From Candidatus Aminicenantota bacterium (lineage in GTDB: Bacteria; Acidobacteriota; Aminicenantia; Aminicenantales; Aminicenantaceae): 23,623 bases of DNA. The position numbers were made by a program, and so were the translations under genes. The notes under the pieces are model-generated. The model searched no databases, had not been told where the DNA came from, and saw nothing but the letters and a program-made list of their open reading frames with translations. Shown in pieces: positions 1-7,691 of the stretch (position 1 is its first letter; the number at the start of each line of letters is the position of its first letter). Location of the stretch: the NCBI GenBank assembly GCA_013139435.1, contig WTAW01000224.1, positions 1 to 23,623 on the forward strand, given 5' to 3'.

Positions 1-870
1 GGAGAACTTTCTCGGAGAGTCAAAAAGCTGAAATCCATACACGAAAACTGCCATCTATGTCCAAGAGATTGCCGGGTGGATAGGACCAAAGGACAATTGG
101 GTCGATGCCAAGCATCCGACAGGGTCAAAGTATCCAGTGCATACCCACATTTTGGTGAAGAGTCACCACTCGTTGGAAAATATGGCTCGGGGACCATATT
201 TTTTTCCAATTGCGGACTCCGGTGTGTTTATTGCCAGAACTATACGATCAGCATCGAAGGCGAGGGTGTAGAAATTGCAGATAGACGATTGGCAGAGTCT
301 ATGCTCTCTCTCCAAAAAATGGGGTGTCACAACATCAATCTGGTCACACCTACTCATTATGTTCCCAACATTGTCAGCGCTCTCGAGAAAGCCATTCCTA
401 AAGGGTTACGGATTCCTCTTGTCTATAATACAGGGGGTTATGAGAAGCTGGATATGCTCCAACTCCTGGATGGTATCATCGATATCTACATGCCTGATTG
501 TAAATACATGGATCCTAAACACGCGGCCATGTATTCGGATGGGGCATATAACTATCCATACTATGTGAGGCTAGCATTAAAAGAGATGTTCCGGCAGGTG
601 GGTGACCTGGTTGTAGAAAGGGGACTGGCAAAGAGAGGTTTGATTATTCGACACTTGGTTTTACCAAACCGGATTGCTGGCACAGAACAATTCTTGAAAT
701 TTGTCGCTGAGAATCTTTCAAAAACCACATATCTCAACATCATGAGACAGTATCGGCCAGAGCACAAAGCTACTGAATACCCAGACATTGCCCGTCAGCT
801 CAAAAGACAGGAATATGTTGAGGCTCTCCAATGGGCAAAAAAACTCGGCTTAACTAGACTAGATAGATAA
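1..870 (+). CDS. PflX-like radical SAM protein (COG1313 type), 5' end cut by window edge
   Basis: The reading frame is open from base 1 to the stop at 868-870, so the gene begins before the window. A GTG at 76 gives a 264-residue ORF but is not the real start: the residues just before it read CHLCPRDCRVDRTKGQLGRC, the cysteine-rich N-terminal motif of the COG1313 PflX-like family. The radical SAM cluster motif follows as CGLRCVYCQN (C-x3-C-x2-C), binding the 4Fe-4S cluster that cleaves S-adenosylmethionine. Further on, YNTGGYE and the IDIYMPDCKY segment are typical of relatives of pyruvate-formate-lyase activase. Family members are poorly characterised; the substrate is unknown and the neighbours do not identify it. 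The next gene starts 131 bp downstream on the same strand, so co-transcription is possible but not shown. Family call is firm, function is not. Confidence 0.85.
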   Translation, partial: GELSRRVKKLKSIHENCHLCPRDCRVDRTKGQLGRCQASDRVKVSSAYPHFGEESPLVGKYGSGTIFFSNCGLRCVYCQNYTISIEGEGVEIADRRLAESMLSLQKMGCHNINLVTPTHYVPNIVSALEKAIPKGLRIPLVYNTGGYEKLDMLQLLDGIIDIYMPDCKYMDPKHAAMYSDGAYNYPYYVRLALKEMFRQVGDLVVERGLAKRGLIIRHLVLPNRIAGTEQFLKFVAENLSKTTYLNIMRQYRPEHKATEYPDIARQLKRQEYVEALQWAKKLGLTRLDR

Positions 871-1001
871 CATGATTAAAATGTATAAAGGGCAGATTTC
901 AGGTATGTGCAAAAGAAGTCCCGGTATGTTTTGCGATGAAACCAGTTGATTTTGAATCCATTTTGCCTTAAATTACTCATGAGGAATCCCGTTATTTTCG
1001 A

Positions 1002-3365
1002 ATGGAAAGCGTTCTGAATAAATACAAATATTTTCTTATCTTTCTCATCCTGCTTATCTTTCTCATCCAGGGGTTGAGTTCTGAGGTTTACTATCCCTGG
1101 AAAGATGTCTATATCGGAGCGCTTGATGCAGAGAAATGGGCAGGTTTGGTCTTTATCCCTCATCAAGAGAGTGCTTTTGCCTTCCACTTGAGAGTGAAAA
1201 AAGGAGAGGAAACAGCAGAGGGGATAGATCTTTTTTATCTCATCTCAGAAGTAGGTCCTCATTCACCGGATGGTCAGTATGCGCGAATAAAAATTGACTT
1301 GAGCCTTCCCTTCGGTCAGAAAAGAGAAACTCCGGTCATGAAAAAACCCTCATCTGGCTCTGACACCTTGGTGCTCGAATGGTCTCGAAAGGATGAAAGA
1401 ACGGTTGTTGGGAGGATTTCGGTCCCCAAGAATATCGAACTCCAATTGATCCATTATTTTCCCTGGGATTATGAGGGGAGATACCAACTGTTATCCGATG
1501 GTCAGGTCAGAGGAAATAGCCAGTCGGAAGACAGTCAACATTACCTATTTTGGTCTAGTCGTCGAGGGAATCTGACCTCTCCGTCACAAGGGGAAGAATT
1601 GACTGTTACATTCCCTGAGGAGCGCAGGATCTATTTTGTCGCAGGTGTGGGTCATGACTTACGGATCCTATCCAATCGTATCTACAGATACAAGAACGAA
1701 CGGACGATCGATAAGGTCCTAAACGAGGAAAAGAAAAGGTACAATAAGAAAAGAGTTATCGTTAACGGTCTTCATAAAGGTATATCTCGAGCGATAACAA
1801 ATAATCTCTTTTGGATGTCCCTCTACCAGCCTGGGGAACACCGGCTTTATACACCCGCTGGACGAAGATGGATTTTCCCTGCACCCGATGGATCCGCTGA
1901 CCACTGGACCATTTTTGAATGGGACTCTTTTTTTAACGCCTTAGAAGTTGGAATTGAGAGCAGTAAGCATGCTGTGGATATCTTAAAGTCTGTCCTGGAG
2001 ACACAATACCCCAACGGCAATATTCCCAATTGGAGAGGGCGTTTTGGAGGAGCGAGTGACCGCTCACAACCCCCTGTGGGCTCTTATGTTGTCCTGAAAT
2101 ATTTTCTAAAGACTGCAGACTTGGAGCTGTTACGATTTGCCTATCCGACTCTTGTGAAATGGCATGCATTCTGGAAGGAGCCAAGATCCAACGGATTTCC
2201 CCGAAGAGACGGCAACAATGATGGTCTATTAGAATGGGGTTCAGATGAAGAGCTCATAGCGCAAAGTGTGCCCAGTTGGGAGGAGAATGCGCCCGGAAAA
2301 ACGCGTGCGATGTGGGAATCCGGGCAGGATGATCTACCGAATTGGGATGATGCAATATTTGATGAGAGTTCTGGAACCCTGTCGATGAACTGCCTTGATC
2401 TAAATTCTCTCTACGCACTCGATTGCTGGTGTCTCGCTCAGATGGCTCAGATCCTTGAAAAGCTAGAGGATTACGAGACATACATGGAAGAATATGAGAC
2501 CATGAAGACACTGATCGAAGAAACCTTTTGGAACGAAAGGGAAGGATTCTACTTTGACCGATACTGGGATGGACGATTTTCAAAAAGAAAGGCCGCTTCA
2601 AACTTCTATCCTCTAATTGCCGGGATTCCCGATCAAGGCAAAGCTCTCCGGATGCTGAGGCGCTTGCTGAATGAAAATGAATTCTGGGGGGATTATGTTC
2701 TGCCCACAATATCACGAGATGATCCTGCATTCAAGGATCAACAGTACTGGAGGGGGACCATATGGCCTCCGACCAATTATTTGGTCTATCAAGGATTGAA
2801 GGCGTATGGATTTGATGCTGTGGGCTCTGAATTCGCCAATAAAAGTGCATCCCTTTTCCTCAGGAGCTGGAACAATTTTCAGCTATGTCCAGAGAATTAT
2901 GATTCAAGGACAGGTGAAGCAGGTGGGCAGAGATACCAAAGCTGGGGCCCTCTTTTTGCGTTGATCGCCTTAGAAGAATTTCTGGATGTGACTCCACGGG
3001 AGGGTTTCCGGTTTGGGATGATCAATCCGGAAAAGAAAGGGAGACTTTCCCGCATTGCCGTGCAGGGAAGACATTACGATGTGGAAGTGAACAAGTCTTC
3101 GATCAAACTGTGGGAGGAAGGAAAAGAAATCATCAATTGCAATGGGAGCGCAGTGTTCAGGCATTTTTTGTATTCGAAAAACGAAGTTTATTTTGAAATA
3201 AAAACTCTGGAACCCCGTGAAGTCAAGGTCCGATTTCTCACCAAAGGAAAATATGAGCTCATCCTTGATGACCGTGTCAGAAATTTATTCGAAGGTAATT
3301 CGACAAAGATCCAAGTTCCAGAGGGAGAACACACTGTGCTTGTTCTTCTGATCGCTGAGAAGTAG
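1002..3365 (+). CDS. Exported GH63-type glycoside hydrolase (possible alpha-glucosidase)
   Basis: The 787-residue product has a hydrophobic N-terminal segment (residues about 10-24) after a short basic stretch, read as a signal peptide or anchor, so the enzyme probably acts outside the cytoplasm. Residues about 260-700 form the (alpha/alpha)6-barrel region of GH63/trehalase-like hydrolases: WTIFEWDSFFNA near 302-313, the glycine/asparagine-rich RRDGNNDGLLEWGSD at 401-415, YWRGTIWPPTNYLVYQ from 582, and PENYDSRTGE from 630. By analogy with E. coli YgjK the acid is likely an Asp in the 403-415 segment and the base probably Glu631; this is inferred from motif position. GH63 includes mannosyl- and glucosylglycerate hydrolases as well as oligosaccharide glucosidases. 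A glycerate-type glycosyltransferase lies 2 kb downstream, but known solute hydrolases are cytosolic, so substrate stays open. The ATG at 1002 has only a weak ribosome-binding site. Confidence 0.78.
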   Translation: MESVLNKYKYFLIFLILLIFLIQGLSSEVYYPWKDVYIGALDAEKWAGLVFIPHQESAFAFHLRVKKGEETAEGIDLFYLISEVGPHSPDGQYARIKIDLSLPFGQKRETPVMKKPSSGSDTLVLEWSRKDERTVVGRISVPKNIELQLIHYFPWDYEGRYQLLSDGQVRGNSQSEDSQHYLFWSSRRGNLTSPSQGEELTVTFPEERRIYFVAGVGHDLRILSNRIYRYKNERTIDKVLNEEKKRYNKKRVIVNGLHKGISRAITNNLFWMSLYQPGEHRLYTPAGRRWIFPAPDGSADHWTIFEWDSFFNALEVGIESSKHAVDILKSVLETQYPNGNIPNWRGRFGGASDRSQPPVGSYVVLKYFLKTADLELLRFAYPTLVKWHAFWKEPRSNGFPRRDGNNDGLLEWGSDEELIAQSVPSWEENAPGKTRAMWESGQDDLPNWDDAIFDESSGTLSMNCLDLNSLYALDCWCLAQMAQILEKLEDYETYMEEYETMKTLIEETFWNEREGFYFDRYWDGRFSKRKAASNFYPLIAGIPDQGKALRMLRRLLNENEFWGDYVLPTISRDDPAFKDQQYWRGTIWPPTNYLVYQGLKAYGFDAVGSEFANKSASLFLRSWNNFQLCPENYDSRTGEAGGQRYQSWGPLFALIALEEFLDVTPREGFRFGMINPEKKGRLSRIAVQGRHYDVEVNKSSIKLWEEGKEIINCNGSAVFRHFLYSKNEVYFEIKTLEPREVKVRFLTKGKYELILDDRVRNLFEGNSTKIQVPEGEHTVLVLLIAEK

Positions 3366-3429
3366 TCGTATTCCCCAAAAGTGAATAAGCCTAAATAATT
3401 CAGTAGAAATATTGGGAGAGACAGAGATC

Positions 3430-4638
3430 ATGAAAATCCTTGTCATCGAGAAGGCCTCTGCTGTGAAAAGTCTGATTTTAGAAACTCTCAGTCGAAGAGG
3501 GTATAAACTGACCTTTGTCACAAATGGCAAAGATGCATGGCGCTTGCTCAATAAAAGGAAGGATATTCGGATCGTTATTGCTGAGTGGACTATGCCTGGA
3601 ATGGATGGAATAGAATTGTGCAAAAAAATCCGGAGTGCCAAATTTCCTTACTATGTATACATTATGCTTTTGACCTCAAAGAATCATAAAGCCGAAGTGA
3701 TTAAAGGGATCAAACAGGGCGCTGATGATATTCTAACAAAACCAATCGATCCGGATGAACTTCAGATCCGGATCAATGCCGGAGAGCGCATCGTTCATCT
3801 TGAAGAAGATCTTATAGAAAAGAATAAAAGCCTTCAGATGGCTAATGATATCTTACGAGGGAATCTTATTTCGGGTCAAGAAACCCAAAAGAGCCTCCTT
3901 CCCTCAAGTTTTCCCGATATATCCAACATGGAGTTTGCGGCCAGTTTCATCCCCAGTGCATTTGGATCGGGGGATATCTACAACATTTTTCGGCTGGACG
4001 AGAAAAACATCGGGCTCTACAACATCGACGTTTCCGGCCATGGTGTATCAGCCGCGCTTTTCAGCGTGTGTCTTAATCAGCGTTTAAGTCAAGATCCTCA
4101 ATCATTTGGTTTGGTCAAGGTTCCTGTCGATGGCCCTCCTTACTACCGTATCAACTCTCCCGTTCACATCGTGACATTACTGGATGACGAAGATATGCTG
4201 GGAAAATATGGCAGGTATTTCACTATGGTTTATGCCATTGTGAATGTCGAGACAGGTGGTGTTTCGTTCTACAGAGCCGGTCATAATTATCCATTGCTGA
4301 TCCGTAATAAAAATAAATCCTATTATATCGAAGGAGGAGGCCCTCCTATTGGCTTGGGGATCACGCTTAGAAAAAAACAGGAGCAGGAGATAAAACTTGA
4401 AGCAGGAGATCAACTTATATTTTTTTCGGATGGGATCAATGACGCGTTCTCTCCTAAGAGCGGAAAGAGGTATGGACTTGAAAGAGCTAGACAGATTCTG
4501 ACTGATCATTTTTCAGAATCATTGGAACACTCATTTGAGCGTCTAATTACTGATGTACAGGCTTTTATGGGACAAGAAGGTTTTTCTGATGACATCTCCA
4601 TCATTGGATTCAAATGGCTGGGGAATCGGGTGAACTGA
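3430..4638 (+). CDS. PP2C/SpoIIE-family phosphatase with degenerate receiver domain (RsbU-like)
   Basis: I start this 402-residue protein at ATG 3430, preceded by GGGAGAG, rather than the in-frame TTG at 3412. Residues 1-120 are a response-regulator receiver fold. The phosphoacceptor aspartate is replaced by Glu52 (AEWTMPGMDG) and the usual acidic pair near the N-terminus is Glu7-Lys8; Thr82 and Lys104 of the switch are kept. A short linker leads to a PP2C/SpoIIE catalytic domain (about 150-402) with its metal-binding aspartates visible: GSGDIYNIF, DVSGHG, FFSDGIND and GFSDDISII. Such enzymes dephosphorylate a phosphorylated STAS antagonist in partner-switching pathways. The next two genes encode exactly such a kinase and antagonist, and the stop overlaps the next start as TGATG, so coupled translation is likely. 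The catalytic domain should be active, but the receiver may not be phospho-regulated. Confidence 0.9.
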   Translation: MKILVIEKASAVKSLILETLSRRGYKLTFVTNGKDAWRLLNKRKDIRIVIAEWTMPGMDGIELCKKIRSAKFPYYVYIMLLTSKNHKAEVIKGIKQGADDILTKPIDPDELQIRINAGERIVHLEEDLIEKNKSLQMANDILRGNLISGQETQKSLLPSSFPDISNMEFAASFIPSAFGSGDIYNIFRLDEKNIGLYNIDVSGHGVSAALFSVCLNQRLSQDPQSFGLVKVPVDGPPYYRINSPVHIVTLLDDEDMLGKYGRYFTMVYAIVNVETGGVSFYRAGHNYPLLIRNKNKSYYIEGGGPPIGLGITLRKKQEQEIKLEAGDQLIFFSDGINDAFSPKSGKRYGLERARQILTDHFSESLEHSFERLITDVQAFMGQEGFSDDISIIGFKWLGNRVN

Positions 4639-5063
4639 TGGAAGAGATTCGTTTGACCTTCCCGAGGAAAGTCGCCTATTTGCGTTTTGCAACCAGTATT
4701 TCCAAGCAGATTTGCCAACAGATCGAAGAATGTCGTGAAGACAAAAGTTTTGCCTCTGATGTGGAACTCTGTGTGAGCGAAGCATGCACAAACGCCATCA
4801 AATATGGACGGAGTGGTGAGATGGAGGATGTGATCTCCCTCTATTTCCAGATTTTTGCAGATAAACTCGTTATTAAAGTGCAGGATAAAGGGAGTGGGTT
4901 CAACCTGAATAAACTTCCTGATCCGGATATAGAGAGTCTACCCGATAGGGGATACGGGCTTTACATTATTCGGAGCAAGATGGATGATGTGCAATATGTC
5001 CAGACTGAAGAAGGGAATTTTTTAACGATGATAAAATCCTTCAAGGGAAATTTTAACGTATGA
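4638..5063 (+). CDS. RsbW/SpoIIAB-like anti-sigma serine kinase
   Basis: This 141-residue HATPase (GHKL-fold) protein begins at ATG 4638, whose A is the last base of the upstream stop (TGATG); an in-frame ATG at 4614 inside the phosphatase gene is less likely. The N box reads CVSEACTNAIKYG with Glu48 and Asn52, the G1 box is VQDKGSGFN and the G2 region is DRGYGLYIIRSKMDDV. RsbW-type proteins bind either a sigma factor or other target, or their STAS antagonist, which they phosphorylate on serine. The adjacent phosphatase and STAS protein complete a partner-switching set. No sigma factor gene is next to it, so the output target is not shown. The sigma factor at 21809 is a possible but unproven partner. 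Confidence 0.88.
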   Translation: MEEIRLTFPRKVAYLRFATSISKQICQQIEECREDKSFASDVELCVSEACTNAIKYGRSGEMEDVISLYFQIFADKLVIKVQDKGSGFNLNKLPDPDIESLPDRGYGLYIIRSKMDDVQYVQTEEGNFLTMIKSFKGNFNV

Positions 5064-5076
5064 ATGGAGGAACAGG

Positions 5077-5418
5077 ATGAAGTTGAATGTTGCCAGGAAA
5101 GATGGAATCCTTATCATAACCCCCCAGGTTAAAAGGATCGATGCGAACGTTGCTTCGGATTTCAAATCAAAATTGATCGATTTTTTAGATAACGGAGATA
5201 AGATCATTGTAATCAATCTATCCAAGGTTGATTTTATCGATAGCTCTGGTTTGGGTGCAATGGTCTTGATCCTGAGAAAGATCGGAACAGATGGCAGGAT
5301 TAAACTCTGTAAATTAAAAGAAGGCGTTAGCTCGATATTTGAGCTGACGCGCCTGGATGAAGTCTTTGAAATACACAAATCTGAAGAAGGGGCTCTTGAA
5401 AGTCTCAAAACGGGTTGA
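5077..5418 (+). CDS. STAS-domain anti-sigma factor antagonist (RsbV/SpoIIAA-like)
   Basis: A single STAS domain fills this 113-residue protein. The motif VDFIDSSGLG at 51-60 carries the regulatory serine, probably Ser56 by alignment with RsbV. When unphosphorylated, such proteins bind the RsbW-like kinase and free its target; the upstream PP2C phosphatase would reset it. ATG 5077 has GGAGG at 5066-5070, 6 bp away, and lies 13 bp after the kinase stop. The next gene's GTG start lies 17 bp after this stop, so all four genes form one transcription unit. Confidence 0.9.
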   Translation: MKLNVARKDGILIITPQVKRIDANVASDFKSKLIDFLDNGDKIIVINLSKVDFIDSSGLGAMVLILRKIGTDGRIKLCKLKEGVSSIFELTRLDEVFEIHKSEEGALESLKTG

Positions 5419-5435
5419 ATTCTTGGAGGTCATGC

Positions 5436-6698
5436 GTGATTCAAATTGTAGAAAATCCGGAACGAATCAAAAGAGCAGAGATTGTAGTGGGGATCCCATC
5501 ATTCAAAGAGGCGGATTCCATCGGTCATGTTGTCTCGAAGGTCGATCAAGGGTTGACTCGATTTTTTGAGAAAAAAAACTCTGTGATCATCAATGTGGAT
5601 AATTTTTCGCCCGACGGAACAAAGGATGCCTTTCTTAATACAAAGTCCAGGACTCCCAAGCTTTACTGCTCTACAGCAAAAGGAGTTAGGGGGAAAGGCC
5701 GGAACATTAAGAATCTTTTCCAAGCGGGCGTAGAACTCGGGGCCAAAGCGATCTTGATGCTGGACGCAGATCTAAAAAGCATAACGCCTGATTGGGTCCA
5801 GTATTTTACAGAGCCGATCTATATGGGTTATGACTATGTGATCCCCATTTATGTACGCCATAAGTATGATGGAACGATCACGAATAACATTACCTATCCA
5901 TTGACCCGTGTCCTCTATGGACTTCGAACCAGGCAACCTATCGCTGGAGATTTTTGTTTTTCCGGCAAGCTTGCGAGAGCATTTTTAACTGAGAAGACGT
6001 GGAATCGAAACGTATCCGAATTCGGTATAGATATCTGGATGACGACAATAGCGATCGCAAGAGGATTTAATGTGTGCCAGACATTTCTTGGGGCTCCAAA
6101 ATCCCATCGGGCGAAAGATCCCAGTGGGCAACTCGGTCCTATGTTCTATCAAGTTGTCGGAACTCTCTTCGATCTGGTCGTTGATTTTGAATACTTGTGG
6201 AAGGATACCTCAGCCAGTCGGCCGACCAGCATTTTCGGGTTTGGCCTTGGAGTTAAAGAAGACCCGCCGATCGTCGATGTCAATGAAAATAATCTTCTGA
6301 TACATTTTAAAAAAGGCAGTCGGAAATATGGGAAGATATGGAAAAAAGTTATTGCTGAGATAAACCTGGAAGACCTGCTGCAAAATATATATAGAGACGT
6401 TAAGGATGTAATTTTTCCAGCCGATCTATGGGCGAGGATCCTGTTTGATTATATCGTTGCTTACCGAGATAAATTGGCTGCTAGGGATCAGCTGCTTCTG
6501 TCTCTGATACCGATCTATTTCTTGCGTACTCTTGGCTTTATTAATGGAACTCGGGAATTGGACACCAAGGAAGCCGAAGACTATCTGGATATTGAATGCC
6601 GGAAAATGGAAGAAGAAAAATATTATCTTATTGCTAAGTGGAATCAAACTCCCCGTAAAGACGGGATTCCTTCGATCGCCCAATACCTCGCCGACTAA
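5436..6698 (+). CDS. GT-A glycosyltransferase resembling glucosylglycerate/mannosylglycerate synthases
   Basis: I chose GTG 5436 because GGAGG at 5425-5429 sits 6 bp upstream; the in-frame TTG at 5415 overlaps the previous gene and lacks a site. The 420-residue product has an N-terminal GT-A fold: EIVVGIPSFKEADSIGHVV (nucleotide-sugar side), a GVRGKGRN segment, the metal-binding DAD motif in MLDADLKSITPDW, GYDYVIPIYVRHKYDG, and FGIDIWMTTIAIARGFNV. These match the arrangement in GT81 glucosyl-glycerate/3-phosphoglycerate synthases and GT78 mannosylglycerate synthase, which make compatible solutes in the cytoplasm. The exact sugar donor and acceptor cannot be read from sequence. It is the last gene of the partner-switching operon, which suggests stress control. 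A MITE-like element begins 6 bp after its stop. Confidence 0.72.
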   Translation: MIQIVENPERIKRAEIVVGIPSFKEADSIGHVVSKVDQGLTRFFEKKNSVIINVDNFSPDGTKDAFLNTKSRTPKLYCSTAKGVRGKGRNIKNLFQAGVELGAKAILMLDADLKSITPDWVQYFTEPIYMGYDYVIPIYVRHKYDGTITNNITYPLTRVLYGLRTRQPIAGDFCFSGKLARAFLTEKTWNRNVSEFGIDIWMTTIAIARGFNVCQTFLGAPKSHRAKDPSGQLGPMFYQVVGTLFDLVVDFEYLWKDTSASRPTSIFGFGLGVKEDPPIVDVNENNLLIHFKKGSRKYGKIWKKVIAEINLEDLLQNIYRDVKDVIFPADLWARILFDYIVAYRDKLAARDQLLLSLIPIYFLRTLGFINGTRELDTKEAEDYLDIECRKMEEEKYYLIAKWNQTPRKDGIPSIAQYLAD

Positions 6699-6704
6699 AC
6701 CTAT

Positions 6705-6849
6705 CCTGAATTATTCATAAAAAATGTCGATACTTATGATAACTGACTTAATATCAGATTCCTATATTGTTTTTCGGAATTCTCATATAGCCGCTGCATT
6801 TCCAATGTGATTTTCATTTATAATCGACATTTTTTATGAATAATCCAGG
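6705..6849. mobile_element. MITE-like element with 27-bp inverted termini and CTAT target duplication
   Basis: The 145-bp element starts CCTGAATTATTCATAAAA and ends in the reverse complement. The arms 6705-6731 and 6823-6849 match at 26 of 27 positions, with 22 perfect in a row (6710-6731 against 6823-6844). CTAT flanks it on both sides (6701-6704 and 6850-6853), as expected of a 4-bp target duplication. It contains no ORF of note. It fills almost the whole gap between the stops of two convergent genes. A second element with the same terminal sequence lies at 9606-9801. No transposase is present, so mobilisation would have to be in trans. Confidence 0.75.
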
Positions 6850-6856
6850 CTATTAT

Positions 6857-7666
6857 CTATATACTCCAGTCTTTATTGTCGAGATAGGCACGTTTAAGAG
6901 TGTCTCCTCGAACGCCCTGCCTAAGAGCTTCTAGGGCTAATATCTCATCTGGAGGGATATTTCCAAGGTTGACATTGGTGCCGCAGCGGATAATAAGGGC
7001 TTGCTGCTGATTTTTAATGGGCGCCTCCCACATGATGTCATTGAGGTTCTCAACGCCTGCGATGATCCCTTCGACTTCGTCGTCCTTGATCTTTCCCTCC
7101 GCATCAAAAATGCCCACTCCTTTTCCTGCTTCTCGCGCTTCAATGATGACCTTCACGGAACCATTTGACAGGTCTTCCTCGATGAGTTGATGAACTTGGG
7201 AGAGCGGGATGGCTTCCTTGGGATCCTTTTTTCCCACTTCTGTGATCACTTTAAAACCACAGTCGCAAGCCATTGTGATGGCGTTTTTCCTGGTTTCGAG
7301 ATCCATCTCGATCGTCCCATCCGAAATTTCGATAGCCGAGAATCCGAGTTCTTTGGCTCGGTTGAGGTATTTTTTAAATTTGTTTTGCCATATGGCGATC
7401 TCGAAGAAGGTCCCTCCTGGCATCACATCGATATCGGCGGATGTTATTATTGCGTTTTTTTCTTTGAGAAACTCTTTTTCATAAAAAGCTGAAGTCCCAA
7501 ATGTCAGCTTGATGATGTCGATGTATTCTGATGCGGATCGGATCAAGTCCTCCAGACGATGAATCCCCATTCCTTTATCGATCACCATAGTCAATCCTGT
7601 TGACCTGGGCTTGATGGACCTATCAGATACTGGCATTTCGATAGTTCCTTCCCATGCATTGTTCAT
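6857..7666 (-). CDS. comA: Phosphosulfolactate synthase (ComA family)
   Basis: The 269-residue product matches the ComA family, a TIM-barrel enzyme that adds sulfite to phosphoenolpyruvate to form phosphosulfolactate, the first step of one route to coenzyme M. Recognisable segments are GLTMVIDKGMG, IDIIKLTFGTSA, DVMPGGTFFEIA, ISDGTIEM, GFKVITEVGKKD, VKVIIEAREAGKGVGIFD and LGNIPPDE near the C-terminus. The length is normal for the family. Bacterial members can serve sulfolactate formation rather than coenzyme M, and no other coenzyme M gene is visible here. ATG 7666 has a strong AAGGAG site and lies 25 bp after the HprK-like gene, so it is the third gene of the minus-strand operon. Confidence 0.88.
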   Translation of the reverse strand: MNNAWEGTIEMPVSDRSIKPRSTGLTMVIDKGMGIHRLEDLIRSASEYIDIIKLTFGTSAFYEKEFLKEKNAIITSADIDVMPGGTFFEIAIWQNKFKKYLNRAKELGFSAIEISDGTIEMDLETRKNAITMACDCGFKVITEVGKKDPKEAIPLSQVHQLIEEDLSNGSVKVIIEAREAGKGVGIFDAEGKIKDDEVEGIIAGVENLNDIMWEAPIKNQQQALIIRCGTNVNLGNIPPDEILALEALRQGVRGDTLKRAYLDNKDWSI

Positions 7667-7691
7667 ATCAGTCTCCTTTTATATAAATAAT

